Assembly: GCA_035651595.1 (NCBI GenBank)
Contig: DASRFJ010000069.1
Span: 1 to 41,510 of the forward strand
Source of the DNA: JAFARZ01 sp035651595
Lineage (GTDB): Bacteria > Actinomycetota > Actinomycetes > Streptosporangiales > Streptosporangiaceae
Length of the DNA: 41,510 nucleotides
Direction: 5' to 3'
In this document: one piece after another, positions 1-8,530 of the stretch
Layout of the letters: each line of letters opens with the position of its first letter
How positions within the stretch are numbered: position 1 is the stretch's first letter
Translations under genes and position numbers: made by a program
The notes under the pieces: model-generated
What the model was told of the DNA's origin: nothing
What the model saw: the letters and a program-made list of their open reading frames with translations, nothing else
The model's database searches: none

Positions 1-90
1 ATTTCAAGGGGATATATCTGGACAGGTAACAATTTCCCTTTCGCGGTTAGCAGAGCATTGCCGTTTCGCCTTGGCGAGCGCAGCATAGAT

Positions 91-114
91 GTCACCCACG
101 TGACGCCCGTCACA
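91..114. promoter_or_regulatory. GTCAC/GTGAC triple half-site, Crp-like operator
   Basis: Three 5-bp half-sites stand in alternating orientation with 4-bp spacers: GTCAC at 91-95, GTGAC at 100-104 and GTCAC at 109-113. The last two form GTGA-N6-TCAC, the spacing of Crp/GlxR-family operators. The site lies 27 bp before the start of the transporter operon, so it would suit a carbon-source regulator. No clear -35/-10 pair was assigned. The role is inferred from the motif alone. Confidence 0.45.
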
Positions 115-140
115 TCCGAAGCGCCAGCGAGAGGGATGCC

Positions 141-437
141 ATGACCCAGCCGGCCCTGAAAACCAAGAGTCCCCTGACCGCTCATCCCTGGATATCGACG
201 GTGATCGCGCTTCTGGTGGCCGCCGACATCTGGTTCACGCTTTACGTGCCGCTCTACGCCAGCGCGACGCCAAAGGTCGGCGACTTCCCGTTCTTCTACT
301 TCTATCTGATGATCTACATGCCGGTGACCGGCGTCGTGCTGTGGATCGTCTACCTGCTGCAGAAGAAGATACGCATAGCGGACAGCCCGGCCGCAGGCAG
401 AGGGACAGGCACAGGCACCAGCGAGGTGACCCGGTGA
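141..437 (+). CDS. DUF3311 small membrane protein, transporter partner
   Basis: This 98-residue protein has two hydrophobic helices, at about residues 18-40 and 48-70, followed by a basic, low-complexity tail. It fits the DUF3311 family, which is typically encoded directly before sodium:solute symporters and is thought to be an accessory subunit. The ATG follows a purine-rich GAGAGGGA Shine-Dalgarno. Its stop overlaps the next start in a GTGA junction at 434-437, so translation of the two genes is probably coupled. The family assignment is recognised from the fold pattern and neighbour. The biochemical role is unproven. Confidence 0.8.
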   Translation: MTQPALKTKSPLTAHPWISTVIALLVAADIWFTLYVPLYASATPKVGDFPFFYFYLMIYMPVTGVVLWIVYLLQKKIRIADSPAAGRGTGTGTSEVTR

Positions 438-2083
438 GCCACGTCAACTACACCGTCTTCACGATCGTCCTCGTCCTGTTCCTCGTCGTCACGCTGACGG
501 GATTCGCGGCGGCCCGCTGGCGCCGGGCCGACAACATGCTGCACCTGAACGAGTGGGGACTCGGCGGCCGGGGCTTCGGCACGTTCATCGGGTGGTTCTT
601 GATCGGCGGCGACCTGTACACCGCGTACACGTTCGTCGCCGTGCCGTCGGCGGTGTTCCTGGCCGGGGCGGTGTCGGGCTTCTTCGCGGTCTCCTACACG
701 ATCATGGTCTTCCCGATCGCGCTGATCTTCATGCCGCGGCTGTGGTCGGTGTCCCGGGTGCACAACTACGTCACGCCCGCTGACTTCATCCGCGGCCGGT
801 ACGGCTCCCGCAGCCTGGCGCTGGCCACCGCCCTCACCGGCATCCTCGCGCTGCTGCCCTACATCGCGCTGCAGCTCGTCGGCATCCAGGCGGTGCTCAC
901 CGTGATGGGCGTCGGCACCACCTCCACCAACACGTGGGTCAAGGACCTGCCGCTGATCATCGCCTTCCTGGTGCTCGCCATCTTCACCGCGGTGTCCGGG
1001 CTGCGCGCCCCCACGCTGATCGCGTTCATCAAGGACACGCTCATCTACGTCATGATCATCGTGGCGGTGCTGTACATCCCCACCAGGCTCGGCGGCTGGG
1101 GACACATCTTCGCGGCCGGCGAGGCGAAGATGACCTCGGTCAACCCGAAGACGAACAAGCCCACCGGGGTGTTCATCCCCACCTCCGGCAACAGCCAGCT
1201 AGCCTTCGCCACGCTCTCCCTCGGCTCAGCGTGCGCCCTGTTCTGCTATCCGCACGCGATCACCGCCACCCTGGCCACCAAACGCCGGGATGTCATCAAG
1301 CGCAACATGGCGCTGCTGCCGATCTACTCGATCATGCTCGGCTTCATCGCGCTGCTCGGATACATGGCGATCGCCGACAAGACCACGGCGGCCAACGTGA
1401 AGGGCCCCGGCAAGGGCAACGGCCAGCTCGCGGTCCCCTACCTGTTCCAGCACATGTTCCCGAGCTGGTTCACCGGGATCGCCTTCGCCGCGATCGTCAT
1501 CGGCGCACTGGTGCCGGCCGCCATCATGTCCATCGCCGCGGCCAACTTGTTCACCAGGAACATCTTCAAGGAGTTCGTCAAGCCGGACGCCAGTCCCAGG
1601 CTCGAGACGAGGATCTCCCAGGCGGCCTCGTTCGTCGTCAAGCTGGGCGCCCTGCTGTTCGCGGTGGAGCTGCCGAAGACGTTCTCCATCAACCTGCAGC
1701 TGCTCGGCGGCATCTGGATCCTGCAGACGTTCCCCGCGCTGGTGATCGGGCTGTTCACCCGGTGGCTCGATCGCTACGCGCTGCTGGGCGGGTGGCTCGG
1801 CGGCATGATCTTCGGCACGATCGCCGCGTACCGGACGTCGAATCCCACCACCTCGCACTGGGCGGCCTCCACCGACCTGGAATTCGGCCACACGATGTAC
1901 ATCGGGCTGAGCGCCCTCGTGCTCAACATCGTGATCTCCGTCGTGCTGACCCTGATCCTGCGCGCCGTCCGGGTTCCGCAGGGCGCCGACGAGACCCTCC
2001 CCCACCAGTACACGGCCGACCCGGACGAAGCACCCGCGCCGGTCCCGGCCGGCGTCGGCACGGAACCCGCCGTCGGCGGCTGA
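434..2083 (+). CDS. mctP: Sodium:solute symporter, monocarboxylate permease type
   Basis: This 549-residue polytopic membrane protein has about 13 hydrophobic segments and the sodium:solute symporter (SSS) fold. The DUF3311 partner and the overall sequence fit the MctP-like monocarboxylate permeases, which take up acids such as lactate, pyruvate or acetate with sodium. The GTG at 434 was chosen because it overlaps the upstream stop. A longer frame from 341 would begin inside the partner gene and add a non-hydrophobic arginine-rich stretch. Residues about 230-275 form a polar loop. The C-terminal 35 residues are Pro/Ala-rich and cytoplasmic. The substrate cannot be read from sequence, and the symbol rests on similarity to the family. 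Confidence 0.8.
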   Translation: MSHVNYTVFTIVLVLFLVVTLTGFAAARWRRADNMLHLNEWGLGGRGFGTFIGWFLIGGDLYTAYTFVAVPSAVFLAGAVSGFFAVSYTIMVFPIALIFMPRLWSVSRVHNYVTPADFIRGRYGSRSLALATALTGILALLPYIALQLVGIQAVLTVMGVGTTSTNTWVKDLPLIIAFLVLAIFTAVSGLRAPTLIAFIKDTLIYVMIIVAVLYIPTRLGGWGHIFAAGEAKMTSVNPKTNKPTGVFIPTSGNSQLAFATLSLGSACALFCYPHAITATLATKRRDVIKRNMALLPIYSIMLGFIALLGYMAIADKTTAANVKGPGKGNGQLAVPYLFQHMFPSWFTGIAFAAIVIGALVPAAIMSIAAANLFTRNIFKEFVKPDASPRLETRISQAASFVVKLGALLFAVELPKTFSINLQLLGGIWILQTFPALVIGLFTRWLDRYALLGGWLGGMIFGTIAAYRTSNPTTSHWAASTDLEFGHTMYIGLSALVLNIVISVVLTLILRAVRVPQGADETLPHQYTADPDEAPAPVPAGVGTEPAVGG

Positions 2084-2123
2084 CCTCTTCAGCGCCCCGC
2101 TACTGCCTGGTAACGTCACTGCC

Positions 2124-3761
2124 GTGGTGACACTTACCGGACATGGCGGGGCGCACGCCGTCGAGATCGCCCGGCGGCACGGCGTAACGACCATGTTCAC
2201 GCTGTCCGGCGGACACGTGTTCCCGCTGTACGACGGGGCCGTCAAGGCGACACCGGCGCTGCCGATCATCGACGTCAGGCACGAGCAGACGGCGGTGTTC
2301 GCCGCGGAGGCGACCGCGCGGCTGACCAGGCTGCCCGGGCTGGCCGTGGTCACCGCCGGGCCGGGCGTGACGAACTCGGTGAGCGCGGTCACGACCGCCT
2401 GGTTCAACGGGGCGCCGGTCGTGCTGCTCGGCGGCCGGGCGCCGGACTACCGGTGGGGCGCCGGGTCGCTGCAGGAGATGGACCATCCGCCGCTGCTGGC
2501 GCCGGTCACCAAGCGGGCCTGGACCGAACACGCGGCCGGCAAGGTCGCGGCCGCCGTGGACGAGGCGTTCCGCACGGCGCTGGCGCCGCACCGCGGGCCG
2601 GTATTCCTCGACGTCTCGCTGGAGGCGCTGTACGGGGACGGCGAGGCGGACCTGCCGGCCGCGACGGCCGATGTCAGACAAGCCCCGGACGGGGACGACG
2701 TGGCACGGATCGCTGGCCTGCTGCGCGCCGCCAAGCGGCCGGTGCTGGTGCTCGGCACGGACGTGTGGCTGGGCGGCGCCGAGGAGGCGGCCAGGGAGGC
2801 CGCGGAGCGGCTGCGGCTGCCGGTGATCGCGAACGGGCAGGCCCGCGGGATCCTGCCTGCCGGGCACGACCTGCTGGTCACGCGGGCGCGCAGGCTCGCG
2901 TTCGGCGAGGCGGACCTGGTGATCGTCGTGGGTACGCCGCTGGACTTCCGGCTCGGCTACGGCACGTTCGGGTCGCCGGAGGCGCCCGCGCCGGTGGTGC
3001 ACGTGGCGGACTCGGCCAGCGGCCTGGCGACGCACTGCCCGCTCGCCGCGTCGGCGGCCGGCGACCTGTCGCTGTTCTTCGACGCGCTCGCCGAGATGGG
3101 GGGCGGGCCCACGGCCGAGGAAGGCTGGACGGCGCGGCTCGCCGAGGCCGTGCACGCGGCCCTCGCCGCCGACGCCCCGCTGCTGGCCAGCGACGCGAAC
3201 CCGGTCCATCCGGCGCGCATCTACGGCGAACTGCTCCGGGTGCTGGACGACGACGCGGTGGTGATCGGCGACGGCGGCGACTTCGTGTCGTTCGCCGGCA
3301 AGTACGTGGAGCCGTCCAGGCCAGGTGGCTGGCTCGACCCCGGGCCGTTCGGCTGCCTGGGCACCGGCCTCGGCTATGCCGTCGCCGCCCGCCTCGCCCG
3401 GCCGTCCGCGCAGGTCGTGCTGCTGCTCGGGGACGGCGCCGCCGGGTTCTCGCTGATGGACGCGGACACGCTGGTACGGCACGGGCTCCCGGTGGTGATG
3501 ATCTGCGGCAACAACGGCGCATGGGGCCTGGAGAAGCATCCGATGCGCGCGCTGTACGGGTACGACGTCGCCGCCGACCTGCAGCCCGGCTGCCGCTACG
3601 ACGAGGTGGTGCGGGCGCTGGGCGGGGCTGGCGAGACCGTCACGGCGCCCGGTGAGATCGGGCCCGCGTTGCGGCGCGCGTTCGCGGCCGGCGCCCCCTA
3701 CCTGGTGAACGTCATCACCGACCCGGAGATCGCCTACCCGCGGTCTACCTCGGGAGTCTGA
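2124..3761 (+). CDS. Thiamine-diphosphate enzyme, acetolactate synthase (IlvG)-like
   Basis: This 545-residue enzyme has three-domain ThDP architecture: an N-terminal PYR domain with catalytic Glu in the RHEQTAVFAAE segment (about residue 54), a central Rossmann-like domain, and a C-terminal PP domain. The metal/ThDP motif runs from LLLGDGAAGF to the NNGAWG segment (about 435-470). Segments such as FTLSGGH, GSLQEMDH and WGLEKHPM closely resemble the mycobacterial IlvG-type proteins. These are annotated as acetolactate synthases but may be 2-hydroxyacyl-CoA lyase/oxalyl-CoA decarboxylase relatives. The start is GTG-GTG without a Shine-Dalgarno. A TAACGT hexamer at 2111-2116 could serve as the -10 of a leaderless transcript. 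No small regulatory subunit is nearby, which argues against a housekeeping branched-chain amino-acid role. Confidence 0.8.
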   Translation: MVTLTGHGGAHAVEIARRHGVTTMFTLSGGHVFPLYDGAVKATPALPIIDVRHEQTAVFAAEATARLTRLPGLAVVTAGPGVTNSVSAVTTAWFNGAPVVLLGGRAPDYRWGAGSLQEMDHPPLLAPVTKRAWTEHAAGKVAAAVDEAFRTALAPHRGPVFLDVSLEALYGDGEADLPAATADVRQAPDGDDVARIAGLLRAAKRPVLVLGTDVWLGGAEEAAREAAERLRLPVIANGQARGILPAGHDLLVTRARRLAFGEADLVIVVGTPLDFRLGYGTFGSPEAPAPVVHVADSASGLATHCPLAASAAGDLSLFFDALAEMGGGPTAEEGWTARLAEAVHAALAADAPLLASDANPVHPARIYGELLRVLDDDAVVIGDGGDFVSFAGKYVEPSRPGGWLDPGPFGCLGTGLGYAVAARLARPSAQVVLLLGDGAAGFSLMDADTLVRHGLPVVMICGNNGAWGLEKHPMRALYGYDVAADLQPGCRYDEVVRALGGAGETVTAPGEIGPALRRAFAAGAPYLVNVITDPEIAYPRSTSGV

Positions 3762-3763
3762 AC

Positions 3764-5203
3764 TCAGCCGAGCTCGGTCAGCGGGAACGCGCGGTGGCGC
3801 CGGGGCGGCACCAGGAAGTTCTGCCGCCGGGTGGCGGTGATGAACCGCTCCAGCCCGTTGTGCACCGGCTTGATGTCGTGCTGCTCGGCGAGGTCGAGTG
3901 AGGCCTGGTTGGTCCGCATCGTGCGGAAGAACTCGGCGGTGGGCACGAAGATCGTGAACTGGAGCTTCGGCGCGTTGTTGCGGTTGAAGACGTCCATGTC
4001 GTCGAGGCCGGGGCCATCCATGCGGATGTGCATGGCGGTGCCACCGGCCGACCGGGAGGAGCGCTGGAGCGCGCACAGGTGTCCCATCCGGTGCATGCCC
4101 TGCGCGTTGTCCCGCGCATCCAGCGTCCCCTTGAAGTGGTTGTCCAGGCACGCGGGGCCGCCACCCGCGGTGAACTGGTCCTTGAACCCGTGTGAAGGCG
4201 GCGGATTGGACCGGAACATGAGCTGCACGCGTTCCAGGTACGTCTGCCGCGAGCCCAGGTAGAACTGCTCCAGGTCCTCGATCACGTGCGAGAGATGCTG
4301 GATCGAGCCCGTGTCGAAGTAGTCGCCGCGCTTGGCGGTGGTGATCCGCGCCGCCGCGTCGCCGGCGAATGTGCAGATGGCGGCCGGCCCGCTGCCGTCC
4401 ACCTGCTGATCAAGGAAACCCATCCACATCGGGGAGTTCGGGCTGATCCGGTCGGCGTACGGTACGCCAACGGTCGTGGCGATCTTGGCCGGGAGGCCGA
4501 TCTGGACGAACTGCGCGCGGCTGGAGGTGATGGTGGCGAGCCCGTCGAAGAGAGCCGGCGACCGCACCCGGCGTCCGCGCAGGGTATTGCTGCCGCTCAG
4601 CCACGCGAGCACGTCTCGCAGGTAGCCGGCATTGTCGGTGCGGATCGTGATGAGTATGTCGTTCTGCTCGATTTGAACTGGAATGTTGAATGTCTGTTTG
4701 GTGATGCCAGGGTTCGACGGGGAAACGTCGGTCGGGCCAGGGACGGCCTCCTCCAGTGCCCAGCGCGAACGATCGGCCAGCAACCGCGGCATCGTGTCCG
4801 CGACGAGCCCGCTGGGCAGGCGCCTGAAGTACGGCAGGCCGTACGAGACGAACAGCAAGATGCCGTCCGCGGCGAACCGGTACGCCGCCTCGATCTCGTC
4901 GAGCGCCTCGGCGAGCCGCGCCTGGTCGGCGGTGCTCGGGGTGCGGTGCAGCGTCGCGGTGACGAACATCGTGTGCACCGGCGGCAGCTGGGCGAGCACC
5001 TCGCCGGCGCCGTCGTTGAACGTGCGCGCTTTGCCGATGTGGGCGCCGATGTCGAACTGGATGTCGGGGAGCCGGTTCGGGTCGGCGCTGTTGTGCCGGT
5101 CGGGCAGGAAAGCCTTGTCCCCGGCGAACGCCAGGACGCCAAGTCCCGCGGCGAGCCCGGCGGCACCCCTGAGCATCGTGCGGCGACTCGGACGGGCTTC
5201 CAC
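3764..5203 (-). CDS. Tat-exported DyP-peroxidase-like protein
   Basis: This 479-residue protein begins with a twin-arginine signal: SRRT, then a hydrophobic stretch to about residue 30. The GTG at 5203 was chosen because it places the twin arginines at residues 7-8. The frame continues upstream to 5434 but that part is Pro/Arg-rich and reads through a repeat. The mature part alternates alpha and beta segments. A GFLDQ segment and a following KRGDYFDTG-HLSHVIEDLEQFY segment recall the GxxDG and C-terminal regions of dye-decolorising peroxidases. The DyP Gly is replaced by Gln and no certain proximal haem His can be named. Expected outside the membrane. Converges on the ThDP gene with 2 bp between stops. 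Family placement is tentative; it may be an uncharacterised Tat-secreted family with a related fold. Confidence 0.6.
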   Translation of the reverse strand: MEARPSRRTMLRGAAGLAAGLGVLAFAGDKAFLPDRHNSADPNRLPDIQFDIGAHIGKARTFNDGAGEVLAQLPPVHTMFVTATLHRTPSTADQARLAEALDEIEAAYRFAADGILLFVSYGLPYFRRLPSGLVADTMPRLLADRSRWALEEAVPGPTDVSPSNPGITKQTFNIPVQIEQNDILITIRTDNAGYLRDVLAWLSGSNTLRGRRVRSPALFDGLATITSSRAQFVQIGLPAKIATTVGVPYADRISPNSPMWMGFLDQQVDGSGPAAICTFAGDAAARITTAKRGDYFDTGSIQHLSHVIEDLEQFYLGSRQTYLERVQLMFRSNPPPSHGFKDQFTAGGGPACLDNHFKGTLDARDNAQGMHRMGHLCALQRSSRSAGGTAMHIRMDGPGLDDMDVFNRNNAPKLQFTIFVPTAEFFRTMRTNQASLDLAEQHDIKPVHNGLERFITATRRQNFLVPPRRHRAFPLTELG

Positions 5204-5299
5204 TGAGAGAAAGTAACGTGACAAAAGGGGCGTCGTCCACCGATTCGCCCCAGTAGGGGCACGAGCGCCAAGAGGCCGCCCGACCGCCGTTGCCGCGCG

Positions 5300-5496
5300 A
5301 GCACACCGGCAGGCCTCCCAGCAACGTGGACGATTTGCCCTTCGTGGAGGATCAACCCCCGCACGCGAGGGCCGGGTTACCACGAAAGGCAAAAACACCA
5401 CGTTACCGGGGCCGTCCCCGCCCATCGAAGCCATCCGCTGCCCCGCCGGGCGGCCAGCGAACCGGGCCAGCCCCCGGAATAGGCCAGCAGGGCCCG
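5300..5496 (+). repeat. Diverged copy of the 305-bp MITE-like element
   Basis: This intergenic stretch is about 70-75% identical by eye to the inverted complement of 25359-25580. Shared blocks are AGCAACGTGGA near 5320, the ...TTCGTGG / CCACGAAAGG hairpin at 5323-5404 and GGCCAGCGA near 5451. The terminal repeat at 5483-5496 (GCCAGCAGGGCCCG) is eroded relative to the 25-kb copy. The left end is not visible and may be truncated near the signal-peptide gene. A 25-nt stem (5323-5347 with about 5380-5404) encloses a smaller stem-loop. No open frame is conserved between the copies. Confidence 0.65.
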
Positions 5497-5591
5497 GATT
5501 GCCTTCCGAAGCCCGCGCAAGTGCCGAGCTGATGCAATGGGCGCCACTGTGGAAACTTCAGTCACAATGGCTACAGCGGACAGAATCGCCG

Positions 5592-5804
5592 TCAGGTGAT
5601 GATCGCGATCAGGTCGCCTTCCTGGATGACGTCGCCTTCGGCCACGTGCATCTTGGTGACCGTGCCCGACTGCTCGGCCAGGACCGGGATCTCCATTTTC
5701 ATGGACTCCAGGATGACCAGCGTGTCGCCGTCGTCGACCTGGTCCCCTTCGGAGGCGACCACCTTCCACACGTTCGCGACCATCTCCGCGCGGACCTCTG
5801 CCAC
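5592..5804 (-). CDS. Free-standing biotin carboxyl carrier protein
   Basis: This 70-residue biotinyl-lipoyl attachment domain carries the biotinylation motif ESMKMEIP, with the acceptor Lys at position 36. It holds carboxybiotin for an acyl-CoA carboxylase in the cytoplasm. The GTG at 5804 follows AAGGGG with a good spacing. A longer frame would run into the upstream gene. It lies 11 bp after the biotin carboxylase gene on the same strand, so the two make an operon. No carboxyltransferase (beta) gene is present in the window, so the partner must be elsewhere. Small BCCPs of about 70 residues are common in actinobacteria. Confidence 0.9.
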   Translation of the reverse strand: MAEVRAEMVANVWKVVASEGDQVDDGDTLVILESMKMEIPVLAEQSGTVTKMHVAEGDVIQEGDLIAIIT

Positions 5805-5815
5805 TGCAACACCCC

Positions 5816-7156
5816 TTACGGACGCAGCTTGCTTACCAGGGACGTATCGTAGTCCCCGCTGACGAAATCCGGCGCTTCCAGCAGCTCTGCGTGGAACGGC
5901 AGGTTGGTTTTCGGGCCGGTGACCTCGAACGCCGCCACCGCGGCGCGCGCCCGGGCCAGCGCCTCGGCGCGGGACGCACCGTGGGCGCACAGCTTGGCCA
6001 GCAGCGGATCGTAGAACGGCGTGACCGTGTTCCCGGCCGTATAGCCAGCGTCACAACGGATACCCGGGCCGGACGGCTCGGTCCAGGAGGTGATCGTGCC
6101 GGGTCTGGGCAGGAACCTGACCGGGTCTTCGGCGTAGACGCGGAGCTCGATCGCGTGGCCGGCCGGGGTGACCGCCGCGGGATCGAACGACACCGGCGAG
6201 CCGGCCGCGATCAGGAACTGCTGCTCCACCAGGTCGATGCCGGTGACCAGCTCGGTGACCGGGTGCTCCACCTGAAGCCGGGTGTTCATCTCAAGGAAGA
6301 CGAACGTCCCCGCGGCGGTGTCGACCAGGCACTCCACGGTCCCCGCGCCGCGGTAGCCCACCGCCTCGCCGGCCCGCACCGCGGCCGCCAGCATCTGCGA
6401 CCGCAGCCCAGCCGACACCCCGGGAGACGGGGTTTCCTCGGCGACCTTCTGGTGCCGTCGCTGCACCGAGCAGTCGCGCTCGCCGAGGGCGACGACGCTG
6501 CCGTCCGCCAGCCCCAGGATCTGCACCTCCACGTGCCTGGCCCGCTCCACGTACCGCTCGATCAGGATCTCCGGCGAGCCGAAGAAGCGCTCCGCGCGGG
6601 AGCGGGCGGTCTCGAACGCGGCCCGCAGCTCGGGCTCGGACGCGGCGGCGCCCATGCCGATGCCGCCACCGCCGCCCGCCGCCTTCACCATCACCGGGTA
6701 GCCGATCCGTCCGGCTTCCGCCACGGCGGCGTCCGCGTCCGCGACGGGCGAGCGGCTGCCTGGCGACACCGGGACCCCGGCCTGCTCCATCAGGTTCCTG
6801 GCGCGGATCTTGTCGCCCATCTGCTCGATCGCGCCGGGGTCCGGCCCGATCCAAGTCAGCCCCGCGGCGATCACCTGGCGGGCGAAGTCGGCGTTTTCCG
6901 CGAGGAAACCGTAGCCCGGATGCACGGAGGCGGCGCCGGTCTTGCGCGCGGCGTCGAGCAGCGCGGCGATGTTCAGGTAGCTGGCCGCGGGCTGCGCCGC
7001 GCCGATGTGCACGGCCTCGTCGGCCTCGGCGACGCACGGCAGGTCCGCGTCGGCGTCGGAGTAGACGGCGATCGAGCGGACGCCCATCCGGCGCGCGGTG
7101 CGGATCACCCGCCGGGCGATCTCCCCGCGGTTGGCGACAAGGACCGATTCCAGCAT
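5816..7156 (-). CDS. accC: Acetyl/propionyl-CoA carboxylase, biotin carboxylase subunit
   Basis: This 446-residue ATP-grasp enzyme carboxylates the biotin of the carrier protein with ATP and bicarbonate. Visible features in order are: an N-terminal VANRGEIA nucleotide-binding start, VHPGYGFLAEN (about 80-90), the Gly-rich ATP loop KAAGGGGGIGM (about 158-168), GERDCSVQRRHQK (about 228-240), and the metal/catalytic segment FLEMNTRLQVEHPVTE (about 285-300). Length matches AccC (about 450). It heads a two-gene operon with the biotin carrier 11 bp downstream. The family call is secure. Which acyl-CoA is carboxylated depends on a carboxyltransferase not seen here. Confidence 0.92.
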   Translation of the reverse strand: MLESVLVANRGEIARRVIRTARRMGVRSIAVYSDADADLPCVAEADEAVHIGAAQPAASYLNIAALLDAARKTGAASVHPGYGFLAENADFARQVIAAGLTWIGPDPGAIEQMGDKIRARNLMEQAGVPVSPGSRSPVADADAAVAEAGRIGYPVMVKAAGGGGGIGMGAAASEPELRAAFETARSRAERFFGSPEILIERYVERARHVEVQILGLADGSVVALGERDCSVQRRHQKVAEETPSPGVSAGLRSQMLAAAVRAGEAVGYRGAGTVECLVDTAAGTFVFLEMNTRLQVEHPVTELVTGIDLVEQQFLIAAGSPVSFDPAAVTPAGHAIELRVYAEDPVRFLPRPGTITSWTEPSGPGIRCDAGYTAGNTVTPFYDPLLAKLCAHGASRAEALARARAAVAAFEVTGPKTNLPFHAELLEAPDFVSGDYDTSLVSKLRP

Positions 7157-7179
7157 CCCGCTAGCGTACCGGTGCGCGA

Positions 7180-8499
7180 TCAGAGCTGGATCAGGGAGCG
7201 GCGGTGCACGACCCGGCTGAGCGCCTCGACCACACGCGGGTCGAACTCGGACGCGGTGTCGAGCTGGAGCCGGTGCACCGCCTCGGCGGCGCGGGCCGGG
7301 TCCAGGGAGCCGCCGACCAGGTCGTCGAACGCGTTCGCCGCCCGGATGATCCGGCTGCCCAGCGGCGGCCCCGGATCGCCTCGATCAGGGGCCGCGTGGC
7401 CGTTGGGTGCGAAGTCCACGTCGCGGTACGGCTCGTTCTGCCGCCGCACGATCTCGGCGACCGAGCCGAGCACCTTGGCCTGCTGGATCACCTCCGCGCC
7501 GAGCTCGGCGATCCGCTGCTGGTCCGTGCGCGACACCAGCACGGTGGCCCCGCCGGGGATCGGGTCGCTGAGCGAGAGCTGGCCGATGTCGTGCATCAAC
7601 GCGGCGTACTCCAGCTCCAGCAGCTGCGGCTCGTGGATGCCCAGCTCCCTGCCGACGGCCACGGCGAGCCTGCTCACCCGCTCGGAGTGCCCGGTCTCCA
7701 CATAGCCGCCGATCTCGGTGACCTTGGCCAGCGCGCGTACCGTCTGGAGGTAGGTGGTCCTGATGCCGGAATACCGCCGGAACGCCACTTGGGTGACCAG
7801 GAGCGGGGCGGTGAACACCGCCAGCGCGGCCAGCCCCATAACCTCCGCCGCGAAGGCGATCAGCAGCGCTGAGGCGCCCACGGCCGCGCCCAGCGGCAGC
7901 TGGACCCGCATCTCGTCGAGCAGCACGACGGTGAACAGGGCGCGCTGCTCGTCCGCCCGCATCAGCGCGGCGAGCACCACCTCGACCAGCAGCGCCAGGA
8001 TGACCAGCGACGCCATCAACGGCAGCGCGACCCGCCAGTCTTGCGCGACGCCGGTCTTGGCGAGCGGCCGGAACAGGAACGCCACGGCCGCCACCGCCAG
8101 CAGCCGGGCGGCCATGCCGCCGATCCGGGCCGGACGGCCCACCGCCAGGTGCGGCAGCGCGCCGATCATCATCCCGATCGCGGTGACGGTCACGACCTGG
8201 TGCGCGGCCAGCGAGACCCGGTCGTCCCCGACCTTGATCAGCAACGCGTACGCGAGGGCGCCGGCGGTCGCGATCGGCGCCGATTCCCGGTCACCGGGCA
8301 GGCTCAGCCGGAGCAGCTCGCCGAACGCGATGACCACGCCGAAGGCGACCGCGTCGTGGGTATCGCGCAGGCCGGAGTTCGCCGTCTGCGCGACGGACGC
8401 CACCAGCAGGACGCCCGCCGCGGCGGCGAGCAGCATCTGCCCGGAGTCCCGCGCTTGCCAGCGGAACCTCCTGGACTCGTGCCTGCTTCGTTCGCTCAT
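7180..8499 (-). CDS. Membrane protein with degenerate HD-GYP-like domain
   Basis: This 439-residue protein has an N-terminal half with about 8 hydrophobic segments (residues 20-245) and a C-terminal HD domain. The domain begins at GHSERVSRLA (about 274). It keeps the metal-binding HD pair in MHDIGQLSLSDPI (about 308), but where active HD-GYP proteins have HHE..DG.GYP it reads RRQNEPYRD. The GYP signature is therefore lost and c-di-GMP hydrolysis is doubtful; it may act as a receptor or as a partner of the next protein. It lies 31 bp downstream of the HD-GYP gene on the same strand and shares its architecture, which suggests duplication and an operon. Confidence 0.8.
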   Translation of the reverse strand: MSERSRHESRRFRWQARDSGQMLLAAAAGVLLVASVAQTANSGLRDTHDAVAFGVVIAFGELLRLSLPGDRESAPIATAGALAYALLIKVGDDRVSLAAHQVVTVTAIGMMIGALPHLAVGRPARIGGMAARLLAVAAVAFLFRPLAKTGVAQDWRVALPLMASLVILALLVEVVLAALMRADEQRALFTVVLLDEMRVQLPLGAAVGASALLIAFAAEVMGLAALAVFTAPLLVTQVAFRRYSGIRTTYLQTVRALAKVTEIGGYVETGHSERVSRLAVAVGRELGIHEPQLLELEYAALMHDIGQLSLSDPIPGGATVLVSRTDQQRIAELGAEVIQQAKVLGSVAEIVRRQNEPYRDVDFAPNGHAAPDRGDPGPPLGSRIIRAANAFDDLVGGSLDPARAAEAVHRLQLDTASEFDPRVVEALSRVVHRRSLIQL

Positions 8500-8530
8500 G
8501 GGGACCAGCGCTATCTCACCGAAGGGATGC

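Noticed and set aside
2100..4151. 683-codon open frame antisense to the ThDP enzyme and DyP-like gene
   Set aside because: Arg/His/Gln-rich composition and full overlap with two well-supported genes mark it as a high-GC shadow; the same applies to other long antisense frames such as 1226-2407, 17767-18783, 19178-20503 and 21152-23092.
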